Source: Devosia riboflavina
GTDB taxonomy: Bacteria > Pseudomonadota > Alphaproteobacteria > Rhizobiales > Devosiaceae
Assembly (NCBI RefSeq): GCF_000743575.1
Contig: NZ_JQGC01000001.1
Location: forward strand, 1 to 64,000
Reading direction: 5' to 3'
DNA: 64,000 nucleotides
Made by a program: the position numbers and the translations under genes. Below the pieces are notes generated by a model. That model did no database searches. It saw only the letters and a list, made by a program, of their open reading frames with translations, and had not been told where the DNA came from. This document shows, in pieces, positions 46,578-55,411 of the stretch (positions within the stretch are counted from its first letter, which is position 1; each line of letters opens with the position of its first letter).

Positions 46578-47764
46578 AGCGCGTCAGCCGAGGTGTTTTG
46601 GTTGAAGGCGAGCTTGCCGGCGAGCCAGTCAAGCGCGGGCGCATTGCTGTGCGCGACCATTTCGGGACGGATCAGACCCTTGCCGACAAGCGGCGCAGCA
46701 TCAGGCGCCTTGATGGCCGGCAGCTTTGCCGTCATGGCAATGGCTTCGTCCGTCGAGCAGATCGCCGCGACATAAGTCTTCTGCGGGCCGAAGGGCGAGC
46801 GGTTCTTCTCGCCGCCGCCATAAAGCTCGGGCGCTAGATTGTTGACGCCGGCATGGCCGAGCCCACCCTGCTCGTCGATCGACATCATCTCGCTCACGCA
46901 CATCTTGTCGCGCTCGACGCACATGTTGACGATGGCGGTATAGAGCCCGCTTTCGACGCCGGCAAAGTGCATGACCGGAACGTGCTCGCTGGGCTTTTCG
47001 ACTTCGAGATAGCGCTGGCGGCTGAGCATGTCGGGCGAGTTGCGAACCTCGGCGACCCAGGCCTCGAATTCGCGATCGCTCACGCCCTTGGTTTCGAAAT
47101 GCATGCCGGAGAAACCGTGGCCGCTATAGTGGGCCGCGATGCCCTTATAGGTGCCGGGCTCGTTGATCACGCCATGCAACCGGGTCTGCATTCCCGGCAT
47201 GGCATAGATCTGGCCGGCCATTGCGGGAATGTAGAACGAATTCATCACCGTCGACGCCGTCAGCTTGAAGCTGATCGGGCGATCGACCGGCGCCACCAGT
47301 TCATTGACGGTGGCAATGTCATATTGCGGGTAGATGAACATCCACTTCCAGTCGAGCGCCACGACCTCCACTTCGAGGGGCTCAACTTCCGCGACAACCG
47401 GCCGATCAGGACCGAGACGGCCAAGCTCGCGATAGGGATCGAGCAGATGCGTCGACACCCAGGTCACCGCGCCAAGGCAGATGATGATGGCGAGCGGCGC
47501 CGACCAGATCACCAGCTCGAGCTGGGTCGAGTGATCCCAGTTCGGTTCGTACTTGGCATTGTTGCCCTGCCGATATCTGCGCGCGAACAGCACGACCAGC
47601 ACCATCACCGGAATGATGATGAGCAGCATGAGCACTGTTGCGATGATGATGAGATCGCGCTGCTGCACGGCGACATCGCCGGCCGGCGCCATCACCACGG
47701 CATTACAGCCAGCGAGAAGTGGTGCCGCGAGGGGCACGAGAAGAAGTTTGGCAAAACGAGACAT
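46574..47764 (-). CDS. cyoA: Cytochrome bo3 quinol oxidase subunit II (lipoprotein)
   Basis: The protein has 396 residues from the ATG at 47764. A lipoprotein signal ends in LLAGC, followed by two membrane helices (about 40-120) and a cupredoxin domain. It lacks the CuA cysteine pair of cytochrome c oxidases (the segment reads [13 protein letters not shown]), as expected for a quinol oxidase. The tail (about 300-396) is longer than in E. coli CyoA. First gene of cyoABCD-SURF1. Confidence 0.94.
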   Translation of the reverse strand: MSRFAKLLLVPLAAPLLAGCNAVVMAPAGDVAVQQRDLIIIATVLMLLIIIPVMVLVVLFARRYRQGNNAKYEPNWDHSTQLELVIWSAPLAIIICLGAVTWVSTHLLDPYRELGRLGPDRPVVAEVEPLEVEVVALDWKWMFIYPQYDIATVNELVAPVDRPISFKLTASTVMNSFYIPAMAGQIYAMPGMQTRLHGVINEPGTYKGIAAHYSGHGFSGMHFETKGVSDREFEAWVAEVRNSPDMLSRQRYLEVEKPSEHVPVMHFAGVESGLYTAIVNMCVERDKMCVSEMMSIDEQGGLGHAGVNNLAPELYGGGEKNRSPFGPQKTYVAAICSTDEAIAMTAKLPAIKAPDAAPLVGKGLIRPEMVAHSNAPALDWLAGKLAFNQNTSADAL

Positions 47765-47967
47765 TGCGGCCCTTGGGAGGAAGACTGCGCTTGGTTTGCG
47801 GACTACTCCCGTGGCATCCTCTGCGCCATCGGACATTTTGTCCACTCGCAAGCGCCCGCTCTTTGATGCAAGACACCATCAAACCAGTCCGTAGCGAACG
47901 ACTGACCGCCTTCTCCCCTCTCCCGGAATGCGGATCGGAAATTCAATAAAACCAGGAGCTTAGCGAC

Positions 47968-49296
47968 ATGGCAGCCTCCACTCCCCAGGTCCCTGAGACT
48001 TCAGCCGAACACGACGCGCGCCAACTGCACGACACCCACAGACCCGTCGATGCCAATGAAATCGCCATCGGTGTGATTATTGGTCGCACCTCGGAATTCT
48101 TCGATTTCTTCGTTTATGCCATCGCTTCGGTGCTGGTTTTCCCGACTCTGATCTTCTCCTTTGCCGATCCTTTGACCGGCACGCTCCTCTCCTTTGCCGT
48201 TTTCGCCCTGGCCTTCGTCGCCCGTCCCGTGGGCACGGCGATCTTCCTTGCCGTCGACCGTCGCTATGGGCGCGGGGTCAAACTTACCATCGCCCTGATG
48301 CTGCTCGGCGTCTCGACCGTGGCGACTGCCTTCCTCCCCGGCTACGATCAGGTCGGCTGGCTTGCCGTCGCTATCCTCGTCATTTTCCGCATCGGCCAAG
48401 GTCTCGCCCTCGCCGGAACCTGGGATGGTCTTGCCTCCCTCCTCGCGCTCAATGCGCCCAATACCAAGCGCGGCTGGTTCGCCATGGTGCCCCAGCTCGG
48501 CGCCCCGATCGGCCTCATCGTTGCATCAGCGCTCTTTGCCTATCTCTCTTGGGCTCTTTCGGCCGAAGACTTCCTCGGCTGGGGCTGGCGCTACCCGTTC
48601 TTCGTGGCCTTCGCCATCAATATCGTCGCGCTCTTCGCGCGCCTCCGCATCGTGGTCACGCCCGAATACACGCATCTCTTCGAAAGCGGCGAACTCGAAC
48701 CCTCGACGCTGCGCGAAACCATCACCAATGACTGGCGCAACATCGTCATCGGCGCCTTTGCGCCTCTGGCCAGCTTCGCCCTCTTCCACATGGTGACCGT
48801 GTTCCCGCTCTCCTATGTGTTCCTTTATACCCAGGAAGTGCCGGCCAATTTCCTCGTCATCGAGATTGCCGCTGCCTGTGTCGGTCTCGTCGCCGTGGTG
48901 CTTTCGGGCTATCTTGCCGACAGCATCGGCCGCCGCCAGCTCCTCGGCTATTCGGCCGCCGCCATCGGCGTCTTCAGTATCTTTGCGCCGCTCCTGCTCG
49001 GTGCCGGCCAGACCGGCGAAACCATCTATATGATCATCGGCTTTGCCCTGCTTGGTCTGTCCTTCGGTCAGTCCTCTGGTGTCGTCGCCGCCAACTTCAC
49101 CCGGCTTTATCGCTATACCGGCTCGGCCCTGACCTCGGACCTCGCTTGGCTTTTCGGCGCCGGCTTCGCTCCGTTGGTTGCCCTACTGCTGTCGAGCAAT
49201 TTCGGCCTCATTTCCTCGGGGGCCTATCTGCTTTCCGGCGCGGTCTGCACGCTTGTTGCACTCTATCTCAACCGGCACCTGGCCCGCACTAACTAA
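47968..49296 (+). CDS. MFS transporter, metabolite:H+ symporter (MHS) type
   Basis: This 442-residue transporter has 12 predicted helices. It begins with VDANEIAIGVIIGRTSEFFDFFVYAIA, the acidic first-helix signature of ProP/ShiA-type MHS symporters, and has the loop motif DRRYGRG. It is divergent from cyoA. Length and pattern suit an osmoprotectant or organic-acid symporter, but the substrate cannot be told from sequence. A strong terminator follows. Confidence 0.85.
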   Translation: MAASTPQVPETSAEHDARQLHDTHRPVDANEIAIGVIIGRTSEFFDFFVYAIASVLVFPTLIFSFADPLTGTLLSFAVFALAFVARPVGTAIFLAVDRRYGRGVKLTIALMLLGVSTVATAFLPGYDQVGWLAVAILVIFRIGQGLALAGTWDGLASLLALNAPNTKRGWFAMVPQLGAPIGLIVASALFAYLSWALSAEDFLGWGWRYPFFVAFAINIVALFARLRIVVTPEYTHLFESGELEPSTLRETITNDWRNIVIGAFAPLASFALFHMVTVFPLSYVFLYTQEVPANFLVIEIAAACVGLVAVVLSGYLADSIGRRQLLGYSAAAIGVFSIFAPLLLGAGQTGETIYMIIGFALLGLSFGQSSGVVAANFTRLYRYTGSALTSDLAWLFGAGFAPLVALLLSSNFGLISSGAYLLSGAVCTLVALYLNRHLARTN

Positions 49297-49315
49297 CTGA
49301 TATCGCAGATCTATT

Positions 49316-49358
49316 GAAGCGCGCGACCACTCCGATGGCCGCGCGCTTCGTCTTTTTT
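49316..49358 (+). terminator. Rho-independent terminator after the MFS gene
   Basis: A GAAGCGCGCG/CGCGCGCTTC stem (49316-49325 with 49340-49349) around a 14-base loop is followed by GTCTTTTTTG. It lies 20 bp past the stop codon. Confidence 0.88.
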
Positions 49359-49394
49359 GTCTTCCGCCAAAAGAACGAGTGCACGCCGTCAATC

Positions 49395-49411
49395 TTGTAT
49401 GGTACATGTAA
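49395..49411. promoter_or_regulatory. Probable GntR/FadR-type operator before the Gfo/Idh gene
   Basis: TTGTATGGTACATGTAA is an imperfect inverted repeat, 59 bp upstream of the oxidoreductase start. Its core TTGTATGGTAC recurs exactly at 59325-59335, next to the FadR-type regulator gene. FadR-type sites have short TNGT-x3-ACNA-like cores, and TTGTATGGTAC overlaps that pattern. Confidence 0.6.
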
Positions 49412-49470
49412 CCGCGCGGCGAAAAGATGAGTCATCACGCTGCGGTTTTGATGGCATGCGAGGAGCGGAA

Positions 49471-50751
49471 ATGGCCAAGACTTATGCAATCGTGGGCACG
49501 GGCGGACGGGCCAGGATGTTCTACGAGGCCATTCTGGGACCCCATAAAGACAATGCCCGCGTGGTCGCCCTTTGCGACACCAACCAGACCCGCATGGACT
49601 ACACCAATCGCATCTTCGTCGAAGAGCTGCGCGGAGAGGCTGTGCCGACCTACAAGGCCAGCGACTTCGAGAAGATGATCGCCGAGCAAAAGCCCGATTT
49701 CGTCATCGTCACCTCCGTCGACCGCACCCACCACAAATATATCATCCGCGCCATGGAACTCGGCTGCGACGTCATCACCGAAAAGCCGATGACGGTCGAC
49801 AAGGAAAAGTGCCAGGACATCCTCGACGCCGTCGAGCGCACCGGCAAGAACATCCGCGTCACCTTCAATTATCGCTATGCCCCGCACAATTCGGCGTTGC
49901 GAGAACTGATCGCCGAAGGCGCCATCGGCACCCCGACCTCGATCCACTTCGAGTGGCTGCTCGATACCCGCCACGGCGCCGACTATTTCCGCCGCTGGCA
50001 CCGCGACAAGCGCAATTCGGGTGGCCTGATGGTCCACAAGTCGACCCACCATTTCGACCTCGTCAATTTCTGGCTCGGCAGCCAGCCTGACACCGTCTTT
50101 GCCATGGGCGATCTCAAATTCTACGGTCGCGCCAATGCCGAGGAACGCGGCGTCTTCACGCCCTATACCCGCACGACGGGCGTGGAAGCGGCAAAGGACG
50201 ACAAGTTCGCCATCGACCTGACCTCGAACCCCGTCCAGAAATCGCTCTATTGGGACGCCGAAAAGGAAGATGGCTACCAGCGCGATCAGAACGTCTTTGG
50301 CGACGGCATTTCCATCGAAGACACGATGAATGTCATGGTCCGCTACCGCAACAAGGCGGTAATGACCTATTCGCTCTATGCCTATGCCCCCTGGGAAGGT
50401 TTCAATGTCGCCATCAACGGCACCGGTGGCCGTCTGGAACTGATGGTCCGCGAAACCTCCTACATCAATGCCGGCTCCACCTCGACCGCCGAAGGCGCGG
50501 CCAAGGGGGTCGATCTCTATCATTTCCCGCTTCACGGCGAGCCGCGCATCATCCCCATCAAGCATGCCGAAGGCGGCCATGGCGGCGGCGACAAGATCAT
50601 GCTCGAAGAAATTTTTGGCAACGCCACGCCGCGCCCTGGCTACGGTGCCAACCATCGCGATGGCGCCCTCTCGATCCTGACCGGCATCGCCGCCAACCAG
50701 TCCTTTGCGACCGGCCTTCCGGTCGACGTCAAAACGCTGGTCAAACTCTGA
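49471..50751 (+). CDS. Gfo/Idh/MocA-family oxidoreductase
   Basis: This 426-residue NAD(P)-dependent enzyme has a Rossmann start (YAIVGTGGRARMFYEAI), the EKP motif VITEKPMTV and a C-terminal beta-sheet domain with HKSTHHFDLVNFWLG. Family members oxidise sugars and inositols. It heads the plus-strand catabolic genes and probably oxidises the sugar or a derivative. It is longer than the L-arabinose 1-dehydrogenases of this fold (about 310 residues), so its exact substrate is open. The ATG at 49471 follows GCGAGGAGCGG. Confidence 0.88.
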   Translation: MAKTYAIVGTGGRARMFYEAILGPHKDNARVVALCDTNQTRMDYTNRIFVEELRGEAVPTYKASDFEKMIAEQKPDFVIVTSVDRTHHKYIIRAMELGCDVITEKPMTVDKEKCQDILDAVERTGKNIRVTFNYRYAPHNSALRELIAEGAIGTPTSIHFEWLLDTRHGADYFRRWHRDKRNSGGLMVHKSTHHFDLVNFWLGSQPDTVFAMGDLKFYGRANAEERGVFTPYTRTTGVEAAKDDKFAIDLTSNPVQKSLYWDAEKEDGYQRDQNVFGDGISIEDTMNVMVRYRNKAVMTYSLYAYAPWEGFNVAINGTGGRLELMVRETSYINAGSTSTAEGAAKGVDLYHFPLHGEPRIIPIKHAEGGHGGGDKIMLEEIFGNATPRPGYGANHRDGALSILTGIAANQSFATGLPVDVKTLVKL

Positions 50752-50851
50752 CCTTAAAGGAACGACTTTCGTTAGCGCCCTGCAGCATCGCCAATGCCCT
50801 TAGGGAGAATGGGCGGCGATGCTGCGGCAGGGGCCCGAGGAGGAAAAGGCC

Positions 50852-52582
50852 ATGCGGAAGTCAGCCGACCAACTCCGTTCGGCGCGCTGGTTCGCGCCGG
50901 ACGACCTACGCAGCTTTGGCCACCGCTCGCGGCTGATGCAGCTCGGCTATTCGGAAGCCGACTTCATGGGCAAACCCGTGATCGGCATCCTCAACACCTG
51001 GTCCGAACTCAACGCCTGCCACAGCCATTTTCCCGAACGCGTCGAAGCGGTAAAGCGCGGCGTCCTCGCAGCCGGTGGTTTCCCCGTCGAACTGCCAACC
51101 CTCTCGGTCGACGAGAGTTTCACCAAGCCCACCTCCATGCTTTACCGCAACCTCCTCGCCATGGAAGCGGAGGAAAATATCCGTTCGCACCCGCTCGATG
51201 GCGTGGTGCTGATGGGGGGCTGCGACAAGACCACGCCCGGCCTCGTCATGGGAGGGATATCAGCCAATGTGCCGATGATCTACCTGCCCGCCGGCCCCAT
51301 GCTGCGCGGCAACTATGCCGGCAAATCCCTCGGCTCCGGCTCCGACGCCTGGAAATACTGGGACGAGCGCCGCGCCGGCAATGTCACCGACGAACAGTGG
51401 CAAGGCCTGCAAGGCGGCATAGCCCGCTCAGCCGGCGTCTGCATGACCATGGGCACCGCCTCGACCATGACCGCAATCGTCGACGCCACGGGCCTCACCC
51501 TGCCCGGCGCCTCCTCGATTCCCGCCGTCGACTCAGCGCACCAGCGCATGGCCGCCGATTGCGGCCGCCGCATCGTCGATATGGCCTGGGAAGACATCAC
51601 CCCGGCCCACATCGTCACCGAAGCCGCCATACGCAACGGCGCCATCGTCGCCATGGCCACCGGCTGCTCGACCAATGCCGTAGTGCACCTGATCGCCATG
51701 GCCCGCCGCGCCGGCGTCGAACTCTCACTTGACGATCTCGACGCCCTTGGCCGCACGACCCCGCTCATCGCCAATGTCCGGCCCAACGGCCAGGGCTACC
51801 TGATGGAAGACTTTTACTTCGCTGGCGGCCTTCGCGCCCTGATGACGCAGTTGACCGACCGGCTGCATCTCGGCGCCGTCACCGTCAACGGCAAGACGCT
51901 GGGCGAAAACCTCGAAGGCGCCGTGGTCTACAACGCCGACGTCATCCGCCCGCTCTCGAACCCGGTCTATCACGAAGGTTCATTGGCCGTTCTCCGCGGC
52001 AATCTTTGCCCCGATGGCGCCGTCATAAAACCCGCCGCCTGCGACCCAAAATATTACCGCCATGAGGGCCCGGCGCTGGTCTACGATTCCTATGCCGAGA
52101 TGAAGGCGGCCATCGACGACGAGAACCTCGACGTCACCCCGGACCATGTCATTGTCCTCCGCAATGCCGGCCCTCTCGGCGGCCCCGGCATGCCCGAATG
52201 GGGCATGCTCCCCATCCCGAAGGCGCTCATAAAACAGGGTTTTCGTGACATGTTGCGTATTTCCGACGCGCGCATGTCCGGCACTTCCTATGGCGCCTGC
52301 GTCCTCCATGTCGCTCCCGAATCCTATATTGGCGGCCCGCTCGCCTTGCTGCGCACCGGCGACATCGTGCGCCTCGACCTCGACAATCGCCGGCTCGACA
52401 TGTTGGTCGCCGAGGACGAGCTGGAACGCCGCCGCGCCGCCTGGACCCCACCCTCCCCACGCTTTGAACGCGGCTGGGGCTGGATATATTCCCAACACGT
52501 CACCCAGGCCGACAAGGGCTGCGACTTCGACTTTTTAGAACGTAGGTTCGGCGCAGCCGCTGGCGAACCGGATATTTACTAG
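50852..52582 (+). CDS. IlvD/Edd-family sugar acid dehydratase
   Basis: This 576-residue iron-sulphur dehydratase converts an aldonic acid to its 2-keto-3-deoxy form. Conserved parts are NTWSELNACHSHFPERVEAVKRG, GGCDKTTPG (cluster cysteine), AGVCMTMGTASTM (cysteine), and ATGCSTNAVVHL. By length and pattern it is close to the L-arabonate/xylonate dehydratase group rather than to IlvD itself. The ATG at 50852 follows GAGGAGGAAAAGG. It lies 100 bp after the Gfo/Idh gene. Specificity among arabonate, xylonate, fuconate or gluconate is not evident. Confidence 0.88.
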   Translation: MRKSADQLRSARWFAPDDLRSFGHRSRLMQLGYSEADFMGKPVIGILNTWSELNACHSHFPERVEAVKRGVLAAGGFPVELPTLSVDESFTKPTSMLYRNLLAMEAEENIRSHPLDGVVLMGGCDKTTPGLVMGGISANVPMIYLPAGPMLRGNYAGKSLGSGSDAWKYWDERRAGNVTDEQWQGLQGGIARSAGVCMTMGTASTMTAIVDATGLTLPGASSIPAVDSAHQRMAADCGRRIVDMAWEDITPAHIVTEAAIRNGAIVAMATGCSTNAVVHLIAMARRAGVELSLDDLDALGRTTPLIANVRPNGQGYLMEDFYFAGGLRALMTQLTDRLHLGAVTVNGKTLGENLEGAVVYNADVIRPLSNPVYHEGSLAVLRGNLCPDGAVIKPAACDPKYYRHEGPALVYDSYAEMKAAIDDENLDVTPDHVIVLRNAGPLGGPGMPEWGMLPIPKALIKQGFRDMLRISDARMSGTSYGACVLHVAPESYIGGPLALLRTGDIVRLDLDNRRLDMLVAEDELERRRAAWTPPSPRFERGWGWIYSQHVTQADKGCDFDFLERRFGAAAGEPDIY

Positions 52583-52621
52583 GACAGCTTGATGGGCACA
52601 GTGTTCAAACAAACTCTGGCC

Positions 52622-52689
52622 GTCATCCTGGCGACGGTCGGGGCCCATCTTGAAATCTCGGGATCGGCCCCGGCCGTCGCCGGGGTGAC
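52622..52689. repeat. Intergenic hairpin element with 24-bp stem
   Basis: Arms 52622-52645 and 52666-52689 pair along all 24 positions if three G-T wobbles are allowed; the ends are GTCATCC and GGGTGAC. The loop has 20 bases. It sits between the dehydratase and DapA-type genes. Similar GTCAYCC-ended hairpins occur at 54641-54676, and related hairpins near 60893-60976, so it is likely an interspersed repeat of the genome. Confidence 0.75.
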
Positions 52690-52731
52690 AACCGAGGGCG
52701 TGGCAGCCTCGGACGAAAAGGACCAAAAAAA

Positions 52732-53631
52732 ATGACCCGTACGCTCGACCGGGCCCTCACCGGCATTTCAGGCATTCTCGTCACGCCCTATGACGAGAAC
52801 GGCGACATCGCCCCGCAAAAGCTGGTGCCCGTCCTCGACCGCGCCCTCGGCGCGGGCCTCCACATGCCGGTCGTCAACGGCAATACCGGCGAGTTCTACG
52901 CGCTCACCACCGAAGAAGCCTCGACCATGGTGCGCGAGGTGGTTCACCTCGTCGCCGGTCGCGCGCCGGTCCTCGCCGGTGTCGGCCGCGGTATCCGCGA
53001 TGCACAGGCGTTGGCTAAAACCTCAGCCAATGCCGGTGCCACCGCCCTCATGGTGCACCAGCCGCCCGATCCCTTCGTCGCCCCACGTGGCATCGTCGAT
53101 TACCTGAAGGCCATTGCCGACGCCTCTGGCGGCTTGCCCATGATGCTTTATCTCCGCAACGACACCATCGGCACGAAGGCGATTGCCGATCTCTGCGCCG
53201 TTCCCGGCGTAAAAGGCGTCAAATGGGCGACGCCCAATCCCTTAAAGCTCGCCGAAGCCAAGGCCGCCTGCGATCCCGAAATCGTCTGGGTCGGTGGCCT
53301 TGCCGAAGTCTGGGCCCCCGCCCTCTACGCCGTCGGCGCCCGCGGCTTCACCTCGGGCCTGATCAATGTCTGGCCCGAACGCTCCCTCGCGATCCACGCT
53401 GCGCTCGATAACGGAGACTATGTCAGCGCCAACAAGCTCATCGCCGGCATGAAAGCCTTCGAAGACATTCGCGCCGAAGAAATGAACGGCACAAACGTCA
53501 CCGGCGTAAAGGCCGCCTTGCAGGCCTTGGGTCGCGATTGCGGCCCCACGCGCCCACCCTCCGCCTGGCCGCTGAGCCCGCCCCAGCAGCAGAAGCTCGA
53601 AGCCTTCATAGCGGAGAACGGGCTCACATAG
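52732..53631 (+). CDS. DapA-family (class I) aldolase/dehydratase
   Basis: This 299-residue TIM-barrel enzyme forms a Schiff base with K164 (GVKWATPN), with Y140 (MLYLRND) as the acid/base. N-terminal GISGILVTPYDENGDIA and VVNGNTGEFYALT are typical. In this context it would act on the 2-keto-3-deoxy acid made by the neighbouring dehydratase: either splitting it (aldolase) or dehydrating it to a 2-oxoglutarate semialdehyde. The aldehyde dehydrogenase in the cluster favours the second. It follows the dehydratase gene after a hairpin element. Confidence 0.87.
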   Translation: MTRTLDRALTGISGILVTPYDENGDIAPQKLVPVLDRALGAGLHMPVVNGNTGEFYALTTEEASTMVREVVHLVAGRAPVLAGVGRGIRDAQALAKTSANAGATALMVHQPPDPFVAPRGIVDYLKAIADASGGLPMMLYLRNDTIGTKAIADLCAVPGVKGVKWATPNPLKLAEAKAACDPEIVWVGGLAEVWAPALYAVGARGFTSGLINVWPERSLAIHAALDNGDYVSANKLIAGMKAFEDIRAEEMNGTNVTGVKAALQALGRDCGPTRPPSAWPLSPPQQQKLEAFIAENGLT

Positions 53632-53779
53632 TCCCCGCACTCAGCACCTCTGCCACTGCGCCGATACCTATGGCGACCAGCACCAATGCCATCAGCACAA
53701 TGACGGCAATGACGCCCCGTTCGAGATCATCGCGCGCCGTGCTTGAGCCGCTTTTCGCTCGTCTGATCGGCCGTCTCAT
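53624..53779 (-). CDS. Small single-span membrane protein (51 residues)
   Basis: A 51-residue frame with a basic N-terminus (MRRPIRRAKSGSS) and one membrane helix (GVIAVIVLMALVLVAIGIGAVAEVL, about 22-46). Its ATG overlaps the stop of the preceding small frame (ATGA). Its stop overlaps the end of the convergent DapA-type gene by 8 bp. It is the last of four minus-strand frames joined by overlaps. Function unknown. Confidence 0.6.
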   Translation of the reverse strand: MRRPIRRAKSGSSTARDDLERGVIAVIVLMALVLVAIGIGAVAEVLSAGTM

Positions 53780-53910
53780 CCGGCGACCCCTACGACGAAA
53801 CCGGCGAGAACACAGAACGACACACAAACAAAGGCAATGATCAGTAGCGCGCCCTTGTCGGCATCGCGCTCATGCGCCTCAGGCCCGCGCTGAGCCATAT
53901 CCCGCCTCAT
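53776..53910 (-). CDS. Small single-span membrane protein (44 residues)
   Basis: A frame short enough to be missed by standard gene calling: MRRDMAQRGPEAHERDADKG followed by a membrane helix (ALLIIAFVCVSFCVLAGFVVGVAG). The start overlaps the GNAT gene stop (ATGA) and its stop overlaps the next start (ATGA). Coupled overlaps on both sides and the hydrophobic helix argue it is a real gene. Function unknown. Confidence 0.6.
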   Translation of the reverse strand: MRRDMAQRGPEAHERDADKGALLIIAFVCVSFCVLAGFVVGVAG

Positions 53911-54362
53911 GACGCCACCAGCGGCAGACGAAACTCGCCACCCTTTACACTGAGAAAGCCGTTATCGGCGAGAAAGGCCTGCAGATCGGCCGCGTCACCC
54001 GGAACATGGGCGGTTACGACCGTGGCACCAGCAAGGTCCGCCCGCGCAATGCCGGTTTCGAGCAATAGCCGCCCGATGCCCCGCCGCCGCGTCGAAGCCT
54101 CGACACCAAGCCAGGCCAGCCGGGCCACATCGGCGCCCTTGTGGTGCCAGATCACCACTGCGCCGACGACTAGCTGGCACTCCGTCGCGACATGCACATG
54201 GGCATCTTCTGCCTGTAGCAATGTCTGCCAGATCGGGTGTTCGCCACCGACGCCACCCGGCAGCCGCTCCGATAAGCCCCACAGGCCGTGAACATCCACC
54301 AGGCGCGCCTCATGCAGCCGGGCAAAGGTTTCAAGGCGCGCCATCGCTGTCACCATGGACAT
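53907..54362 (-). CDS. GNAT-family N-acetyltransferase
   Basis: This 151-residue protein has the acetyl-CoA site RRRGIGRLLLETGIA (R/Q-x-x-G-x-G/A pattern, about 82-96), with LAWLGVEASTRRRG before it. It would transfer an acetyl group to an amine of a small molecule or protein. The ATG at 54362 follows GTGAGGAGCAGGTC. It lies 10 bp after a small membrane protein gene and overlaps the next one, forming a four-gene unit of a GNAT enzyme with membrane peptides. Substrate unknown. Confidence 0.82.
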   Translation of the reverse strand: MSMVTAMARLETFARLHEARLVDVHGLWGLSERLPGGVGGEHPIWQTLLQAEDAHVHVATECQLVVGAVVIWHHKGADVARLAWLGVEASTRRRGIGRLLLETGIARADLAGATVVTAHVPGDAADLQAFLADNGFLSVKGGEFRLPLVAS

Positions 54363-54372
54363 GACCTGCTCC

Positions 54373-54621
54373 TCACCAGCCACTGAGAAAGGCGATGGCA
54401 ATCAGCCCTGCCATGATGATCGAGCAGGTGAACAGGACAAACCTACCGCCTTTCGTCTCGACCACTTCATGCGGCTGATCGCCAGACAGGCCATTTCGAT
54501 AGTGAAGAAGGTAATAGGGGGGACGCATGGTCTTGCACTCCATGTTGGTTGCAAGACGATCCTGCGCCTCTGGCGCATAAAGCCTCCATTCGAAATCATG
54601 CACGCGATATAAGGCCGGCAT
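54373..54621 (-). CDS. Small protein with C-terminal membrane helix
   Basis: From the ATG at 54621 the frame gives 82 residues; from 54528, preceded by GGAG, it gives 51. The second start is better supported. The C-terminus is GGRFVLFTCSIIMAGLIAIAFLSGW, one membrane segment. It is the first gene of the minus-strand GNAT unit, 10 bp before the GNAT start. No family recognised. Confidence 0.55.
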   Translation of the reverse strand: MPALYRVHDFEWRLYAPEAQDRLATNMECKTMRPPYYLLHYRNGLSGDQPHEVVETKGGRFVLFTCSIIMAGLIAIAFLSGW

Positions 54622-54640
54622 AAAGAAGCCGCGCTCACAT

Positions 54641-54676
54641 GGTCCGTCACCCCGGTCCGATCCGGGGTGACGGACC
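54641..54676. repeat. Perfect 15-bp hairpin between the GNAT unit and the ABC ATPase gene
   Basis: GGTCCGTCACCCCGG (54641-54655) and its exact complement (54662-54676) flank a 6-base loop, 6 bp after the ABC ATPase stop at 54683 on the minus strand. It probably ends that operon's transcript and also matches the GTCAYCC-ended intergenic hairpin family. Confidence 0.75.
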
Positions 54677-54682
54677 ACGCCG

Positions 54683-55411
54683 CTAAGTCAGAACCACTTG
54701 CTGCGTCAGTTCCTCGATCGTCGTGTCGGCCTTTGCCACATCGAACACCTTCGTGCCATGGCTCATGATCACGAAGCGATCGCAGACCTGGTAGGCATGG
54801 TAGAGATTGTGAGTCACCAGCACGCTCGACACGCCCTCGGCTTTCAACTTCAGCACCTGATTGAGCAGGGCTTCCGTTTCGCGCACCGATAGCGCCGATG
54901 TCGGCTCGTCGAGCAGCAGCACTCGCCGCTTGAAGAACACCGCCCGTGCAATCGCCACGGCCTGTTTCTGCCCGCCCGAGAGATCACCCACCATCTTGTC
55001 CGGACTATCGATGCCCGAAATATGCACGGCGCTTTCCAGCACCTGCATGGCGATCTCGCGCATCTTTTTCAGGTCCAGAAACCCGAAGCGATCCGTCAGC
55101 TCACGCCCAAGGAAGATGTTTCGCGATATGGACAGGCAGTCCACAAGCGCCGTGTTCTGGTAGATGGTCTCGATCCCCGCCTCGGCGCTGTCGCGGCGAT
55201 TGGCAAAGGTCTGACGCTGCCCATCGACCGAGATGTAGCCCGAGCTTGGTTGATGAATGCCCGAGATCATGTTGACGGTGGTCGACTTCCCCGCGCCATT
55301 ATCGCCCAGCAACCCGACGACTTCGCTGTGCCCGACAGTGAAAGACAGATCCGTCAGCGCCTTCAGCGGTCCAAAGGTCTTGTTGATGTTGTGCAGTTCC
55401 AAGAGGCTCAT
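54683..55411 (-). CDS. Ribose-type ABC transporter ATP-binding protein (single ATPase domain)
   Basis: This 242-residue protein has Walker A GDNGAGKST, signature LSGGQKQAV, Walker B VLLLDEPTSALS and H-loop VTHNLYHAYQ. Ribose-type ATPases usually have two fused domains (about 500 residues); here there is one, as in the FrcA/XylG-like short forms of Rhizobiales. It overlaps the permease gene by 4 bp. It energises the sugar importer of this cluster. Confidence 0.88.
   Translation of the reverse strand: MSLLELHNINKTFGPLKALTDLSFTVGHSEVVGLLGDNGAGKSTTVNMISGIHQPSSGYISVDGQRQTFANRRDSAEAGIETIYQNTALVDCLSISRNIFLGRELTDRFGFLDLKKMREIAMQVLESAVHISGIDSPDKMVGDLSGGQKQAVAIARAVFFKRRVLLLDEPTSALSVRETEALLNQVLKLKAEGVSSVLVTHNLYHAYQVCDRFVIMSHGTKVFDVAKADTTIEELTQQVVLT

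Noticed and set aside
49435-50655. 406-residue minus-strand frame
   Set aside because: Antisense to the Gfo/Idh oxidoreductase gene; no family features.
52592-52735. 47-codon plus-strand frame overlapping the DapA-type start by ATGA
   Set aside because: Most of it is the 24-bp-stem hairpin repeat at 52622-52689; there is no ribosome-binding site, and the peptide is a by-product of the repeat.
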